This document shows, in pieces, positions 11,886 to 20,335 of a stretch of 64,000 nucleotides of DNA (the first letter of the stretch is position 1; each line of letters starts with the position of its first letter). Source of the DNA: Halorubrum lacusprofundi ATCC 49239 (lineage in GTDB: Archaea > Halobacteriota > Halobacteria > Halobacteriales > Haloferacaceae); the NCBI RefSeq assembly GCF_000022205.1, contig NC_012028.1, forward strand, positions 124,001 through 188,000, read 5' to 3'. The position numbers and the translations under genes are program-made. The notes below the pieces were generated by a model that was not told where the DNA came from, ran no database searches, and was given only the letters and a program-made list of their open reading frames with translations.

Positions 11886-13094
11886 ATGTATGGAGTCGTG
11901 CTCGCGGCCGGCCGCGGGACCCGCATGCGGCCCTTGACAGATCGGCGTCCAAAACCGCTTCTTCCTGTGGGTGATCGTTCGCTGCTTGAACAGGTATTCG
12001 ACACTGCAGTCGATGTCGTCGACGAGTTCGTCGTCGTCACCGGCTATCGCGGTGACGCGATTCGTGAGTCGATCGGTGAATCGTACCGGGATCGTCCGGT
12101 GACCTACGTCGAGCAAGAAGAAGCGAAGGGGACGGCTCACGCCATCGCACAAGCCGCGCCTGTCGTGGACGACGACTTCCTCGTGCTCAACGGGGACGTG
12201 GTTGTCGACGCGTCGCTCCCTCGAGTACTCGCCAACGCTGACGGGCCCGCGGTTGCGGCGACCGAAGTTATCGATCCACGTGCGTATGGCGTACTCTCGA
12301 CGGCCGCTGACGGATCGCTCACGAAAATCGTCGAGAAGCCTGCTAACCCGCCGACGAATCTCGCGAACGTCGGCTGTTACGCATTTACGCCCGAGGTGTT
12401 CGAGTATATCGACAGGACTCCCGAGAGCGAACGCGGCGAGTACGAGATCACGACGACGATCGAACTGCTGCTCGACGACGGCCACCGGATTGACGTGGCG
12501 CCCTACGTGGGGACGTGGCTCGACGTCGGTCGCCCGTGGGAGTTGCTAGAAGCCAACGAACTAGCGCTCACAGAGCTGGGCTCGGATGAAGCGATCGCCG
12601 GCACCGTCGAGAAAGGCGTCCACCTCCACGGCTCTGTCGTCGTCGAGGACGGTGCACTGGTTCGGTCTGGTGCGTATATCGAGGGCCCGGTGCTAATCCG
12701 CGAGGGTGCAGAGGTTGGCCCGAATGCGTATCTTCGCGGATCGACGGTGATCGGTCCAGACGCGCACGTCGGCCACGGCGTCGAAGTGAAAAACAGCGTG
12801 TTGATGGCCGACGCGTCAGTGGGCCACCTCTCGTACGTTGGCGACTCCGTGCTCGGGCGGGGCGTGAACTTCGGCGCGGGGACGAACGTCGCAAACCTCC
12901 GGCATGATGATACAACCGTCCGCATGACCGTTAAGGGCGATCGCGTAGATACCGGTCGTCGGAAACTCGGTGCGATCGTTGGCGACGGCGCAAAAACCGG
13001 GATCAACACCTCACTAAACGCTGGCTTCCGGTTGGGGACAGAGGCGACGACCAAGCCGGGCGAAACGGTGCTTCGCGATCGAATCTCGGAATAA
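11886..13094 (+). CDS. Bifunctional sugar-1-phosphate nucleotidyltransferase / acyltransferase-like (GlmU type)
   Basis: A 402-residue enzyme expected to form an NDP-sugar from a sugar-1-phosphate. The N-terminal ~230 residues are the nucleotidyltransferase domain, with LAAGRGTRMRPLT and RPKPLLPVG. The region from about 245 to 395 is a left-handed beta-helix of hexapeptide repeats (GTVEKGVHLHGSVVVEDGAL and onwards) of the acetyl- or acyltransferase type. Archaeal GlmU-like proteins have this layout, and glucose-1-phosphate thymidylyltransferases are close relatives, so the exact sugar is uncertain. It stands alone after an IS element and is probably used for glycan precursors. Confidence 0.88.
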   Translation: MYGVVLAAGRGTRMRPLTDRRPKPLLPVGDRSLLEQVFDTAVDVVDEFVVVTGYRGDAIRESIGESYRDRPVTYVEQEEAKGTAHAIAQAAPVVDDDFLVLNGDVVVDASLPRVLANADGPAVAATEVIDPRAYGVLSTAADGSLTKIVEKPANPPTNLANVGCYAFTPEVFEYIDRTPESERGEYEITTTIELLLDDGHRIDVAPYVGTWLDVGRPWELLEANELALTELGSDEAIAGTVEKGVHLHGSVVVEDGALVRSGAYIEGPVLIREGAEVGPNAYLRGSTVIGPDAHVGHGVEVKNSVLMADASVGHLSYVGDSVLGRGVNFGAGTNVANLRHDDTTVRMTVKGDRVDTGRRKLGAIVGDGAKTGINTSLNAGFRLGTEATTKPGETVLRDRISE

Positions 13095-13146
13095 CGCAGC
13101 CGTGCCGCTATATGGAGGGATGACAGAACCAAATTATCGGATTTGT

Positions 13147-14037
13147 GGCTCTGTTGAAATCCTCAGAGAGTTACAGATTCGCTTGGTAGTCTGACTGGAT
13201 GGAAGCTCTCCCGAAGTCGCGGTTACTCAGGTTCGTTGAGCAAGCGATGCACTTGGCTCGGCGAGCTGTCGCTCGTTACTCGTCGAAGTTCTCGAAACGG
13301 CGGTACACACTTCATCAACACATCGTCCTGCTCTGTCTCAAGGTTCGGAAGAATACGACGTACCGGACGCTTCTGGACGAACTTATCGAGATGCCTCGGA
13401 TTCGAAGCGCCATCGATCTTGAGGAACTCCCGTCTCCTTCGACATTGTGTAAGGCGTTTAACCGCCTTGGTATGGCTGTTTGGCGGGTTCTTCTCAATCT
13501 CTCAGTCACGCTTCTCCCGACCAACGGTGTCGTCGGGATCGACGCCTCTGGATTCGACCGCAGTCACGCCTCTAAGCACTACACGAAACGAACGAAGCTG
13601 ACGATTCAACAGTTGAAAGTTACACTTCTCGTGGACACGAGAGTGAATGCAATCATTGACTTACACGTGACGACGACCAGAAAGCACGACTCGAAGATCG
13701 CACCTTCGCTAATCAGGCGGAATACGGATGACGTAACGATTCTCCTCGGTGACAAGGGATATGACGACCAGAAGATTCGCACGTTAGCCCGTGAAGATGG
13801 TGTTCGTCCGGTCATCAAGCATCGAGGATTTTCGTCGCTTCACAAGGCGTGGAACGTTCGGCTGGACGCCGACATCCACGGGCAACGGAGTCAGAACGAG
13901 ACGGTGAACTCTCGTATTAAACGGAAATATGGCGAATTCGTCCGCTCACGACGTTGGTGGAAGCAGTTTCGTGAACTCGTTGTCGGCTGTCTCACTCACA
14001 ACATCGACAAGGCACTCTGAACGTTCAATATAGGGTA
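13147..14037 (+). mobile_element. IS5-like insertion sequence, right end not recognisable
   Basis: The left end GGCTCTGTTGAAATCCT at 13147 matches other solo ends in this window, and a full transposase gene follows. I cannot find the inverted copy of this end after the transposase stop; the sequence passes directly into ordinary DNA near 14037. The element therefore looks truncated at its right end and probably cannot move itself. Confidence 0.7.
13199..14020 (+). CDS. IS5-family transposase
   Basis: A 273-residue DDE transposase. The catalytic residues are visible as the D of GIDASGFDRS, the D of LLGDKGYDDQ and the E of SQNETVNSRIKRKYG. This is the usual size of the haloarchaeal IS5-type transposases. 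A decayed relative is present at 36.3-36.8 kb on the other strand. The gene itself looks intact, although the right end of its element is missing. Confidence 0.9.
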   Translation: MEALPKSRLLRFVEQAMHLARRAVARYSSKFSKRRYTLHQHIVLLCLKVRKNTTYRTLLDELIEMPRIRSAIDLEELPSPSTLCKAFNRLGMAVWRVLLNLSVTLLPTNGVVGIDASGFDRSHASKHYTKRTKLTIQQLKVTLLVDTRVNAIIDLHVTTTRKHDSKIAPSLIRRNTDDVTILLGDKGYDDQKIRTLAREDGVRPVIKHRGFSSLHKAWNVRLDADIHGQRSQNETVNSRIKRKYGEFVRSRRWWKQFRELVVGCLTHNIDKAL

Positions 14038-14115
14038 TCCAATGACCAAAGTAGAATCTCTCCCAAACTCTCGACAGAAACAGACTTATGGGTTATCTCA
14101 CCTCATCTCAAAGAG

Positions 14116-14379
14116 ATGGTTCCCGATATTGAAACGGACGGTGGGACGACCGAAATGAGTCGAGATGAGAATGTGGAGATGTCCCGAAATGCTGTCAGGG
14201 ACGGTGTGTTAGATGCTATTGGAACCGTTTCCCTCCTTGGATTTTCTCTTTTAGCGCTCTTCATTGGTGTGAGAGGAGTTTACATCGGTTCCTCAATGGC
14301 TATCAGCGGAGGGTTCGTTATTGTTTCTTGCCTGCTGGCCGCGGCAGCGTTCAATCTCATCCCACCCTTCCGCGATTAA
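14116..14379 (+). CDS. Small membrane protein of unknown function
   Basis: An 87-residue protein with a hydrophilic N-terminus of about 30 residues and two hydrophobic segments (IGTVSLLGFSLLALFIGVRG and a second one, ISGGFVIVSCLLAAAAF). I do not recognise a family. The coding look is fair, and it lies between two insertion sequences with nothing else nearby. Confidence 0.55.
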   Translation: MVPDIETDGGTTEMSRDENVEMSRNAVRDGVLDAIGTVSLLGFSLLALFIGVRGVYIGSSMAISGGFVIVSCLLAAAAFNLIPPFRD

Positions 14380-14387
14380 CATAGCGT

Positions 14388-15784
14388 CAGTACATCACAA
14401 AGCATCCTCGGCTAGCTGTTTCTGAAGCCTGAGTTCTGTGGCGGAGCGGTTGCACTGACGGTCTCAACGAGAGAATCTTCGACGAACCGACCGAGAGCTG
14501 TCGCTGTCGGCGGCGGCTGCCGCCGACGCGACAGCGTCGCCACTCCCGCTGGAGGCTGTCTGGCTGGTGATTACCGGCTAAACCGGTCGTCCGGTGGCCG
14601 GTTTGCGGGGACGGCCCGACGCACCGCGAGGGCCGTCCACGCTGCCCGTTGGATCATGTTGATGAACTCCTTGAACGACCACTGCCAGAGGCGACGCCCG
14701 CCTCGGCGGGGCGTCGCCACGTACTCCCAGTGCAGATACCGCCAGACGTTCTGTAACAGCAGGCTTACCACAACGTACAGCAACCGGACGACCGGATTCT
14801 GTGTCGAGGTCGTCGCAATACTTTGCTCGGAAAGTCGGTAGCTCGCCTCGATACCGAAGCGTTTCGCGTAGTGGTATCGAGCGTCTCGTGGTGAGTCGAT
14901 GAACGGCGCGTCAGCGGCGTAGCCGTGACGCGCCACACCATGGTCGTCGTACCGCCCATTCTGGTAGGTACAGTCGATGTAGACAGGAAACTCGACGGTC
15001 CAGCTGTGACCGTCGAGTTTCGCCGTCATGTCGTGCTGAATCACGCGACTCCAGCCTTCCGAGAGTTCTTGCTTGATCGTCTTTCCCCAGCGGACGACCG
15101 GCATGACGTAGGCGTGGTTATGCGCCTGAAGCAGCGTCAAACACTTGCTGTCGTAGAATTCGCGGTCAAGATAGACGGCCTTGACGTCGAGGTCAAGGCC
15201 GTCAAGGAGACCAAGAAACTCGGCGAGGACACTGCTGGCGGTGTCGCCGTCGGTCAGACGGCGCACCGCCAGCGTGTAGTGTTTGTTCTTCACACGCGCG
15301 TAGAGTGTGGCGTAGGCGTGGAATGCGGTGGTTCCACGCTTCGCTTGGGAGTGATAGAGACCGTCGGTGTCGTCTTCGTCTCCATAGTAGGGCCGCAGGT
15401 GGAGGTCTGAAACGACCTCCACCTGTTCGGGGAGCAATTCATCGAGATCCTTTCGCAGGAGCGTGTTAGCGACTCGTTCGAGCCGTTCCGGCTCGAACTT
15501 CGTCCGAAGATGGTAGAGGACCGTGTTCCCAGCGGGTGAGTTCTGGCTCGACGCACAGAGCGTAGAGACAGAGGTCCCGTCGGCGCAAGCGCCGACGAGG
15601 ACCTCATAGATGTCTTCAGCAGTGATTTCAGCGTTATTGGCTAACGAGAGCGAAACTTCCTCGTCAAGGCGGTTGACGAGAAAGTTAAGAAGCTGGTCCT
15701 CGTGGATCTCACCGTCTGCTTGTTTGGTTTTAGACACACCTTCAGCAAGCAGACGTTCTAACTAAGCGGCTTTGTGAAGTACTG
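14388..15784 (-). mobile_element. ISH3-type insertion sequence, copy 1
   Basis: A 1397-bp element whose ends read CAGTACATCACAAAGC on the left and GCTTTGTGAAGTACTG on the right. It carries one transposase gene. The 5-bp flanks (AGCGT and AGATT) do not match, so there is no target duplication, which suggests later rearrangement at this site. Its right end cuts into a TFB-like gene fragment. It differs at several residues from copies 2 and 3. Confidence 0.88.
14571..15737 (-). CDS. ISH3-type (IS4-like DDE) transposase, copy 1
   Basis: A 388-residue transposase starting at a GTG (VSKTKQADGEIHEDQLL). DDE-type landmarks include VYLDREFYDSKC and RFGIEASYR, the latter being the glutamate/YREK-like region of IS4 relatives. 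It differs from copies 2 and 3 at scattered positions, for example VVSDLHLRPYY against VCADLHLRPYY. It looks intact. Confidence 0.92.
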   Translation of the reverse strand: MSKTKQADGEIHEDQLLNFLVNRLDEEVSLSLANNAEITAEDIYEVLVGACADGTSVSTLCASSQNSPAGNTVLYHLRTKFEPERLERVANTLLRKDLDELLPEQVEVVSDLHLRPYYGDEDDTDGLYHSQAKRGTTAFHAYATLYARVKNKHYTLAVRRLTDGDTASSVLAEFLGLLDGLDLDVKAVYLDREFYDSKCLTLLQAHNHAYVMPVVRWGKTIKQELSEGWSRVIQHDMTAKLDGHSWTVEFPVYIDCTYQNGRYDDHGVARHGYAADAPFIDSPRDARYHYAKRFGIEASYRLSEQSIATTSTQNPVVRLLYVVVSLLLQNVWRYLHWEYVATPRRGGRRLWQWSFKEFINMIQRAAWTALAVRRAVPANRPPDDRFSR

Positions 15785-16146
15785 AGATTGGTCGCGGCAC
15801 CGACGCGAAGGGGAACAAGATCTCTGGGCAGAAGCGACGGCGACTCGCGCGGATGCGCCGTGAGCAGACCCGCGGTCGCTGGCGGTCGAAAGCAGAACGG
15901 AATCTCGCCCACGGACTGGGCGAAGTGCGTCGGTTGGCGAGTTCCCTCGAACTTGCCGATTCGGTCCGCGACCAGGCGTGTCAGCTCTTCCGGAGCGCCC
16001 AGAACGAGGATCTGTGTCGTGGCAGATCTATCGAAGCGATAGCGGTAGCAAGCATCTATGGAGCCTGTCGCTGTAACGGTCACTCGCGGTTACTTGACGC
16101 CGTCGGCCAGTTGAATACCGATCAATCTTCCGTAGCAAAGGGATAG
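15785..16146 (+). pseudogene. TFB (archaeal TFIIB) fragment, truncated at both ends
   Basis: Encodes the linker and first cyclin fold of a TFB (EIGRGTDAKGNKISGQ, then AERNLAHGLGEVRRLASSLE and SIEAIAVASIYGACRC). It begins directly at the ISH3 copy 1 border. Homology stops around SRLL, after which unrelated sequence runs to a stop. The zinc ribbon and second cyclin repeat are missing. The paralogue at 18.4 kb is complete and clearly related but not identical, so this is an older or different tfb gene cut by the IS. Confidence 0.85.
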
Positions 16147-16382
16147 CGCATGGTCCAGTCAGCCCCCTCGATCTCTGGTCGCGCGCCGCTTCGATTTTCG
16201 AGTAGATGTGTAACAGCAGCGCGATCGTGACACAATAGCCCTGAAAATCCGCACCGTTAGTATACCCATTTATAAATTAGCTATACATAGAAACCGTGAC
16301 AGCGCTCGCACGTATACTATTCACGCCTATTTGTCCACGATATAGCTACTACAGCCACTCTGTATACCTATCATAAAAACAC
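16147..16382. other. AT-rich intergenic stretch
   Basis: About 236 bp with several AT-rich patches (ATTTATAAATTAGC, TATACATAG, ATCATAAAAAC) between the TFB fragment and a solo IS end. Promoter-like motifs occur, but I can assign none to a gene. Confidence 0.45.
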
Positions 16383-16440
16383 GGCTCTGTTGAAATCCTT
16401 CGAAAGTGACACATTCTGACTGGGTGTGGTCAGTATATGC
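16383..16440. repeat. Solo IS left end
   Basis: GGCTCTGTTGAAATCCTT followed by a GACACATTC motif, as also seen at 34371, and related to the left end of the IS5-like element at 13147. There is no transposase beside it, so it is an IS relic or MITE-like remnant. Confidence 0.6.
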
Positions 16441-16453
16441 TCTCAATCGCTCA

Positions 16454-16651
16454 TTACATTGAATCCATTTTATCTCCGAAACGATAGACGAGTACAACCG
16501 CACCTATTGACAGTGTGACTGTATAAATCATTGACCAAGCAAACATTTCATCAGGATCATTCCTCATCAAAGCGCCTACTGTAACCGCAACGAGTAGAAT
16601 TGCTATCGTCCCAAAGCCGCCGACTACACGAACAAATAAATCTTCATTCAT
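16454..16651 (-). CDS. Small two-helix membrane protein
   Basis: A 65-residue protein with two hydrophobic segments (VVGGFGTIAILLVAVTVGAL and MFAWSMIYTVTLSIGAVVLV) joined by a short acidic turn (MRNDPDE). It looks like one of the many small haloarchaeal membrane proteins without known function. Its 3' end lies 14 nt from a solo IS end. Confidence 0.6.
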   Translation of the reverse strand: MNEDLFVRVVGGFGTIAILLVAVTVGALMRNDPDEMFAWSMIYTVTLSIGAVVLVYRFGDKMDSM

Positions 16652-16851
16652 GTCTTGTCCACCTGTTGAGCAAATTCTATCCTCTTGTGTATACGGTCCA
16701 GATACACCACTTCACCAGACTCCAGATAGTTCTTTGTAGCATTCTACATCATATAGGAAGGTCTTCACCGCTTGGTATCTCGCAAACTCTCCCAGCTAGT
16801 GAGAATGTGTTCGACCAGTAGCATAATAGGACTCCTGACTGTGGTACACGT

Positions 16852-17529
16852 ATGGTCTCCAGTCTCGGTCGCACCGCCCGCGAACAGCTCACGGCCCGAG
16901 ACGTGCTCTCGCTCATCGCATTTCTCGCCCTCGTCTATGGCGTCACCAAAGATGTCGAGACAGTACTCGTCATCGCTTTCGGCTTCGCGTTCGTGGAGGC
17001 GACCTCGATTCTCAGAGAAACGCCGACTGTCGATAGCCGCTGGGTCGGCGTTGGCCTCGGCGCGTTCATCACGGTCGCCAGTCTCGCGTGGCTCGGCTGG
17101 GAACTCACTGCGACCACCGGAACAGGCGGTCCAGTATGGTTCCCGGCGCTGACCGCGCTTATCGGCGTCTGGTTCCTCTTCGATGCCCGCGCGGACTTCG
17201 CCGATAGCACTAGTAGCGACGAACCCGACGATATGAGCGCCAGCGAGGTGATGCTGGTGATGAACCACGCTCACCTCGTCGTCGAAGAGCTGAAACAGGG
17301 CCCGAAAACTGTCACCGAACTCGCCGATGCGTGCAATTTGACCGAGTCACGCATCCGTGAAGTGCTCGATTTCGGTACTGACGACGGGATGATCTATCCA
17401 GTCGATACTGACACGAGCGATACTACCAAACGGTACGCCCTCGACGAGTCGAAAGTCGGTGGCCTTGCGTTCGTCCGTTCGAACGGGAAGCGCATTTTGC
17501 GGCGGCTAGCACGGCCGTTCCAGCGCTGA
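16852..17529 (+). CDS. Membrane protein with C-terminal winged-helix-like domain
   Basis: A 225-residue protein. Residues ~15-130 contain three or four membrane segments (VLSLIAFLALVYGV, VLVIAFGFAFVEA, VGLGAFITVASLAWLGW, FPALTALIGVWFLF). Residues ~145-225 look like an HTH domain (VVEELKQGPKTVTELADACN and LTESRIREVLDFGTDDGMIY) ending in a basic tail. Membrane-tethered regulators of this layout are common in haloarchaea; target and signal are unknown. Confidence 0.7.
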   Translation: MVSSLGRTAREQLTARDVLSLIAFLALVYGVTKDVETVLVIAFGFAFVEATSILRETPTVDSRWVGVGLGAFITVASLAWLGWELTATTGTGGPVWFPALTALIGVWFLFDARADFADSTSSDEPDDMSASEVMLVMNHAHLVVEELKQGPKTVTELADACNLTESRIREVLDFGTDDGMIYPVDTDTSDTTKRYALDESKVGGLAFVRSNGKRILRRLARPFQR

Positions 17530-17849
17530 TTATTGATGGACAGAGACTCTTATTGAGACCGGCGGAGCAGGATCGAATTCTCCGAGCGCGGTCGGTGGTG
17601 GGAGTAGCCGGTCGTCGCATACTTCTTTTTTGCTACGTGCCGGACCGACCCAAACCCCGCCGCCCCACCCTCCGCTCCGTGCTCGCTCCGTGAGACTCGC
17701 ATTCGCTCGTCTCCCGTGCCCTCGTTCACGATGCTCACGAGGACTCCGCTGCGCGCGCAGCCACGACCTTGACAACGGGTCAACCTGTGAGTTACTGAGA
17801 GTTTGTTTGCGCACCGAAGGGTGCGGCGCACCAGTCGCCGCGACACATA
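17530..17849. other. Intergenic low-complexity stretch
   Basis: About 320 bp containing TTCTTTTTTGC and a long pyrimidine-rich, CTCGCTCCG-like low-complexity run (about 17670-17760). Interrupted short inverted repeats occur, for example CCTCGTTCAC...ACGAGG. No gene is supported. It marks the border of the block of small zinc proteins. Confidence 0.45.
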
Positions 17850-18278
17850 ATGGCGATAACCCTACTCGACAGTCTCGAACCAACGAATCGTGTACTCAAA
17901 CGCGCTCAGTACGAAGCCTTCGAATTTTCTCTTCTAGATGGTGACATCCGTGTTCGTAACGAAAGTCATCAAAATCCAGCAGATCATGAATACCGCGTCA
18001 CTGTTGTCGACGGCGTCCCAGCAGCTTGTGAGTGTCCCGCTGACGCAGTGTATGATGGTGTATGTAAGCACCGCGTCGCCGTTGCGATCCGACCTCAAAT
18101 TCTAGACATTGTGAAGAAGACACAAGCTATCACCGACAGCGGCGTTGTAACGGATGGAGAGCGACAAGGAGACCAATCCGATACCGGAGATACAACGCAG
18201 TGCGATTGTGATGGGCTGTCCAACGATTTTCCCTGCTGGGAGTGTGTGCGGACAGGTCGTAGAGACCTCCTCCAGTAG
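17850..18278 (+). CDS. SWIM zinc-finger protein
   Basis: A 142-residue protein with a SWIM-type zinc site (CECPADAVYDGVCKHRVA, Cys-X-Cys-Xn-Cys-X-His) at about residues 58-75. A second cysteine-rich patch near the C-terminus reads CDCDGLSNDFPCWEC. SWIM domains bind DNA or protein partners. A second, larger SWIM protein lies at 20.3 kb. No enzyme domain is visible. Confidence 0.75.
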   Translation: MAITLLDSLEPTNRVLKRAQYEAFEFSLLDGDIRVRNESHQNPADHEYRVTVVDGVPAACECPADAVYDGVCKHRVAVAIRPQILDIVKKTQAITDSGVVTDGERQGDQSDTGDTTQCDCDGLSNDFPCWECVRTGRRDLLQ

Positions 18279-18313
18279 CCCAGCAAATCGCCACACACCG
18301 CTCTGTCCGCGGC

Positions 18314-18340
18314 TGTTTATCTCCCCCAGGGGTGAGAGGT
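18314..18340 (+). promoter_or_regulatory. T-tract/GGGTG hairpin element, copy a
   Basis: TGTTTAT, then CTCCCCCAGGGGTGAGAG, which folds as CTC/GAG enclosing CCCC/GGGG. The element lies 28 nt before the tfb start. This is one of eight related upstream elements between 18 and 33 kb with a T-rich tract and a GGGTG core at a near-fixed distance. Confidence 0.5.
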
Positions 18341-18367
18341 GTAGACAATACACCTCACAAACTACCG

Positions 18368-19294
18368 ATGGCAACTAGAGATATCTACGAAACGGGCTTC
18401 GACGAGGACGTCCAGACAAACTCCAGCACAAACCCATGTCCGGAGTGTGATGGCCGGGTCACTACCAACGCGATCGAAACGATCTGTGAGGACTGTGGAC
18501 TCGTTATTGACGAACAACGAATCGATCACGGTCCTGAATGGAGAACTCACGATCAGGACCAGCGAAAGCGGACGGGCGCTCCACTGACTGCGGCACGGCA
18601 TGACCGAGGCCTCTCGACGGAGATCGGTCGCGGGAAAGATGCGAACGGGAACAACCTCTCTGGGCAAAAACACCAGCGACTATCCCGAATGCGACGAGAA
18701 CAAAGTCGCGGTCGGTTCCAGTCAAAAGCCGAGCGAAACCTCGCACACGGCCTAGGCGAAGTTCGAAGGATTTCGGGTGCTCTCGAACTCTCCAATTCGG
18801 TGCGCGATCAGGCGTGTCAGCTGTTCCGGAGCGCACAGAATGAAAATCTGCTGCGTGGCAGATCCATCGAGGCGATCGCCGCAGCGAGCGTGTACGGCGC
18901 GTGTCGATGTAACGGCCTCTCGCGATTGGTGGGCGAGGTCAGCGAGATGGCCCGCGTCGTGGAGTCACGGGTCACGAATGCGTACAAAACGCTGAACGAA
19001 GAGCTGGGGCTCCCTGCCAAGCCCGTCTCTCCCGGTAAGTTCGTGCCACGCCTCGCCTCGGACCTCGAATGTCCAGACGAGATCCGACAACGGGCTCGAA
19101 CACTTGCAGAACAGGCCGAAGAGAGCGGTCTCACGGCGGGCGTCCATCCAGCCGGGTTCGCAGCGGCCTGCCTCTACAAAGCGGGGGAGGAACTGGGGTA
19201 CTGGGTGACGCAAAGCGACGTCGCGGAGACAGGAAACGTCACGCCAACCACAGTTCGGACGCATCACGAGACGTTAGAGGAGCGTGTAGCCTGA
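18368..19294 (+). CDS. tfb: Transcription initiation factor TFB (TFIIB paralogue)
   Basis: A general archaeal initiation factor that bridges TBP-bound promoters and RNA polymerase. The 308-residue protein has the N-terminal zinc ribbon (C24, C27, C40, C43), the B-finger/linker (PEWRTHDQDQRKRTGAPLT), and two cyclin folds (~115-205 and ~215-305). Haloarchaea carry several TFBs with partly specialised promoter sets, so this copy in an accessory block may serve the surrounding genes. I chose the ATG at 18368; a longer frame from 18332 would add 12 residues covering the element upstream. Confidence 0.93.
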   Translation: MATRDIYETGFDEDVQTNSSTNPCPECDGRVTTNAIETICEDCGLVIDEQRIDHGPEWRTHDQDQRKRTGAPLTAARHDRGLSTEIGRGKDANGNNLSGQKHQRLSRMRREQSRGRFQSKAERNLAHGLGEVRRISGALELSNSVRDQACQLFRSAQNENLLRGRSIEAIAAASVYGACRCNGLSRLVGEVSEMARVVESRVTNAYKTLNEELGLPAKPVSPGKFVPRLASDLECPDEIRQRARTLAEQAEESGLTAGVHPAGFAAACLYKAGEELGYWVTQSDVAETGNVTPTTVRTHHETLEERVA

Positions 19295-19325
19295 CAACGC
19301 ACCTGTACAACAACTACCTTGAGAT

Positions 19326-19350
19326 GTTTTCCTCAGGAAACTATTTGTTT
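19326..19350 (+). promoter_or_regulatory. Promoter and operator-like repeat of the HTH gene
   Basis: The inverted repeat TTTCC-TCA-GGAAA (19328-19340) is followed directly by the TATA-like CTATTTGTTT, about 25 nt before the ATG at 19372. A leaderless start with an overlapping operator would suit autoregulation by the HTH protein. Confidence 0.5.
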
Positions 19351-19371
19351 CTCAACTGCGTAGCACCTAGT

Positions 19372-19884
19372 ATGACCGAGACGTGGGACGACATCAACAA
19401 GCAGGTCAAGGCAGACTGGAAAGCGGAGACCACGCCGTTCGAGCGGGTGTACGAGATCGTCGAACAGACCCACGACGGGCAGTCGGCCGCCGAGATTGCC
19501 GACCGCGCCCTCGTGAGCGAGCCAACGGCCCGTCGACACTGCAAGTCGCTCGTGAACACCGGGTTCGCCGAGACGGACCAAGACGGCCAAACAACGCTGT
19601 ATAGGCGAGATAGCGACCGGATCTTGATGTCCCGGATCCGTGAGCTGCGCGAGGAAGTCACTCGGCCGGAGTTGCTTGACAGCATCCGGGACATGAAAGC
19701 CGAGATCCGGCGCTACGAAGACAGCTACGACGTGGTGTCACCGGAAGAACTCGCCCAGCAACTCGACGGCGACGAGGCGGAGGGCTGGGACGACCTCACC
19801 GCGTGGCGCACGACACGGCAGAATCTCGCTGTCGCCCAAGCCGCACTCGCCTACGACGAGGCCAGTCACCAGCTCGCTGTATGA
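19372..19884 (+). CDS. HTH regulator, possible antitoxin
   Basis: A 170-residue protein with a winged-HTH in the first half (TPFERVYEIVEQTHDGQSAA, then EIADRALVSEPTARRHCKSL) and a charged, probably helical C-terminal half (REEVTRPELLDSIRDMKAEI). It resembles a haloarchaeal domain family that I recall as DUF7342; a second member is at 21.2 kb on the other strand. The stop overlaps the next start as ATGA, so the two are translated together. Pairing with a short basic-core protein suggests a toxin-antitoxin role, by inference. Confidence 0.75.
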   Translation: MTETWDDINKQVKADWKAETTPFERVYEIVEQTHDGQSAAEIADRALVSEPTARRHCKSLVNTGFAETDQDGQTTLYRRDSDRILMSRIRELREEVTRPELLDSIRDMKAEIRRYEDSYDVVSPEELAQQLDGDEAEGWDDLTAWRTTRQNLAVAQAALAYDEASHQLAV

Positions 19885-20333
19885 GTGGGGACGACCGCGC
19901 CGGCGAGTTCGGACCGATCTATCTCCCGGCGCTCCAGCGGATTCGTGATCTCTGGATCGAACTTGAGCCCTTGGTCGATGAAACGTCGTACGATGACGTC
20001 GTCGCACCCACAGAACTCCGGATCACGCTCAGCGACGGCCTCGGCGACGCCACCAGCGCGCGGTTCGATATTCAGTGGAGCGAACTGGGGATGTATTCGT
20101 TTCACTACGTCGATAGTGACGACGTCAACTGGCGCTTCGATCGCCACCCGAATACACACTCACCCGAGATCCACTTCCATCCGCCACCCGAGGCCGCGAC
20201 GACGGCCGCCGAGCCGTCCTGTATCGACGTGACCGAGGTCTCACTCGTGACGCGTGCTGTCCACGCAGTGTGGCGAGCAGCGTACGAGGTTGATACATTG
20301 GATCGGCTGAATAGTGCGCCAAACCCACCGTAA
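19881..20333 (+). CDS. Small protein, possible TumE-like toxin partner
   Basis: A 150-residue protein starting at the ATG that overlaps the HTH gene's stop. Central motifs FHYVDSDDVNWRFDRHPNTH and HFHPPPEA recall the haloarchaeal TumE-like/DUF6516 proteins that are encoded after HTH partners. The conserved His/Arg/Asp content could form an active site, but I cannot assign chemistry. It is followed after 2 nt by a SWIM protein gene. Confidence 0.6.
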   Translation: MSGDDRAGEFGPIYLPALQRIRDLWIELEPLVDETSYDDVVAPTELRITLSDGLGDATSARFDIQWSELGMYSFHYVDSDDVNWRFDRHPNTHSPEIHFHPPPEAATTAAEPSCIDVTEVSLVTRAVHAVWRAAYEVDTLDRLNSAPNPP

Positions 20334-20335
20334 AA

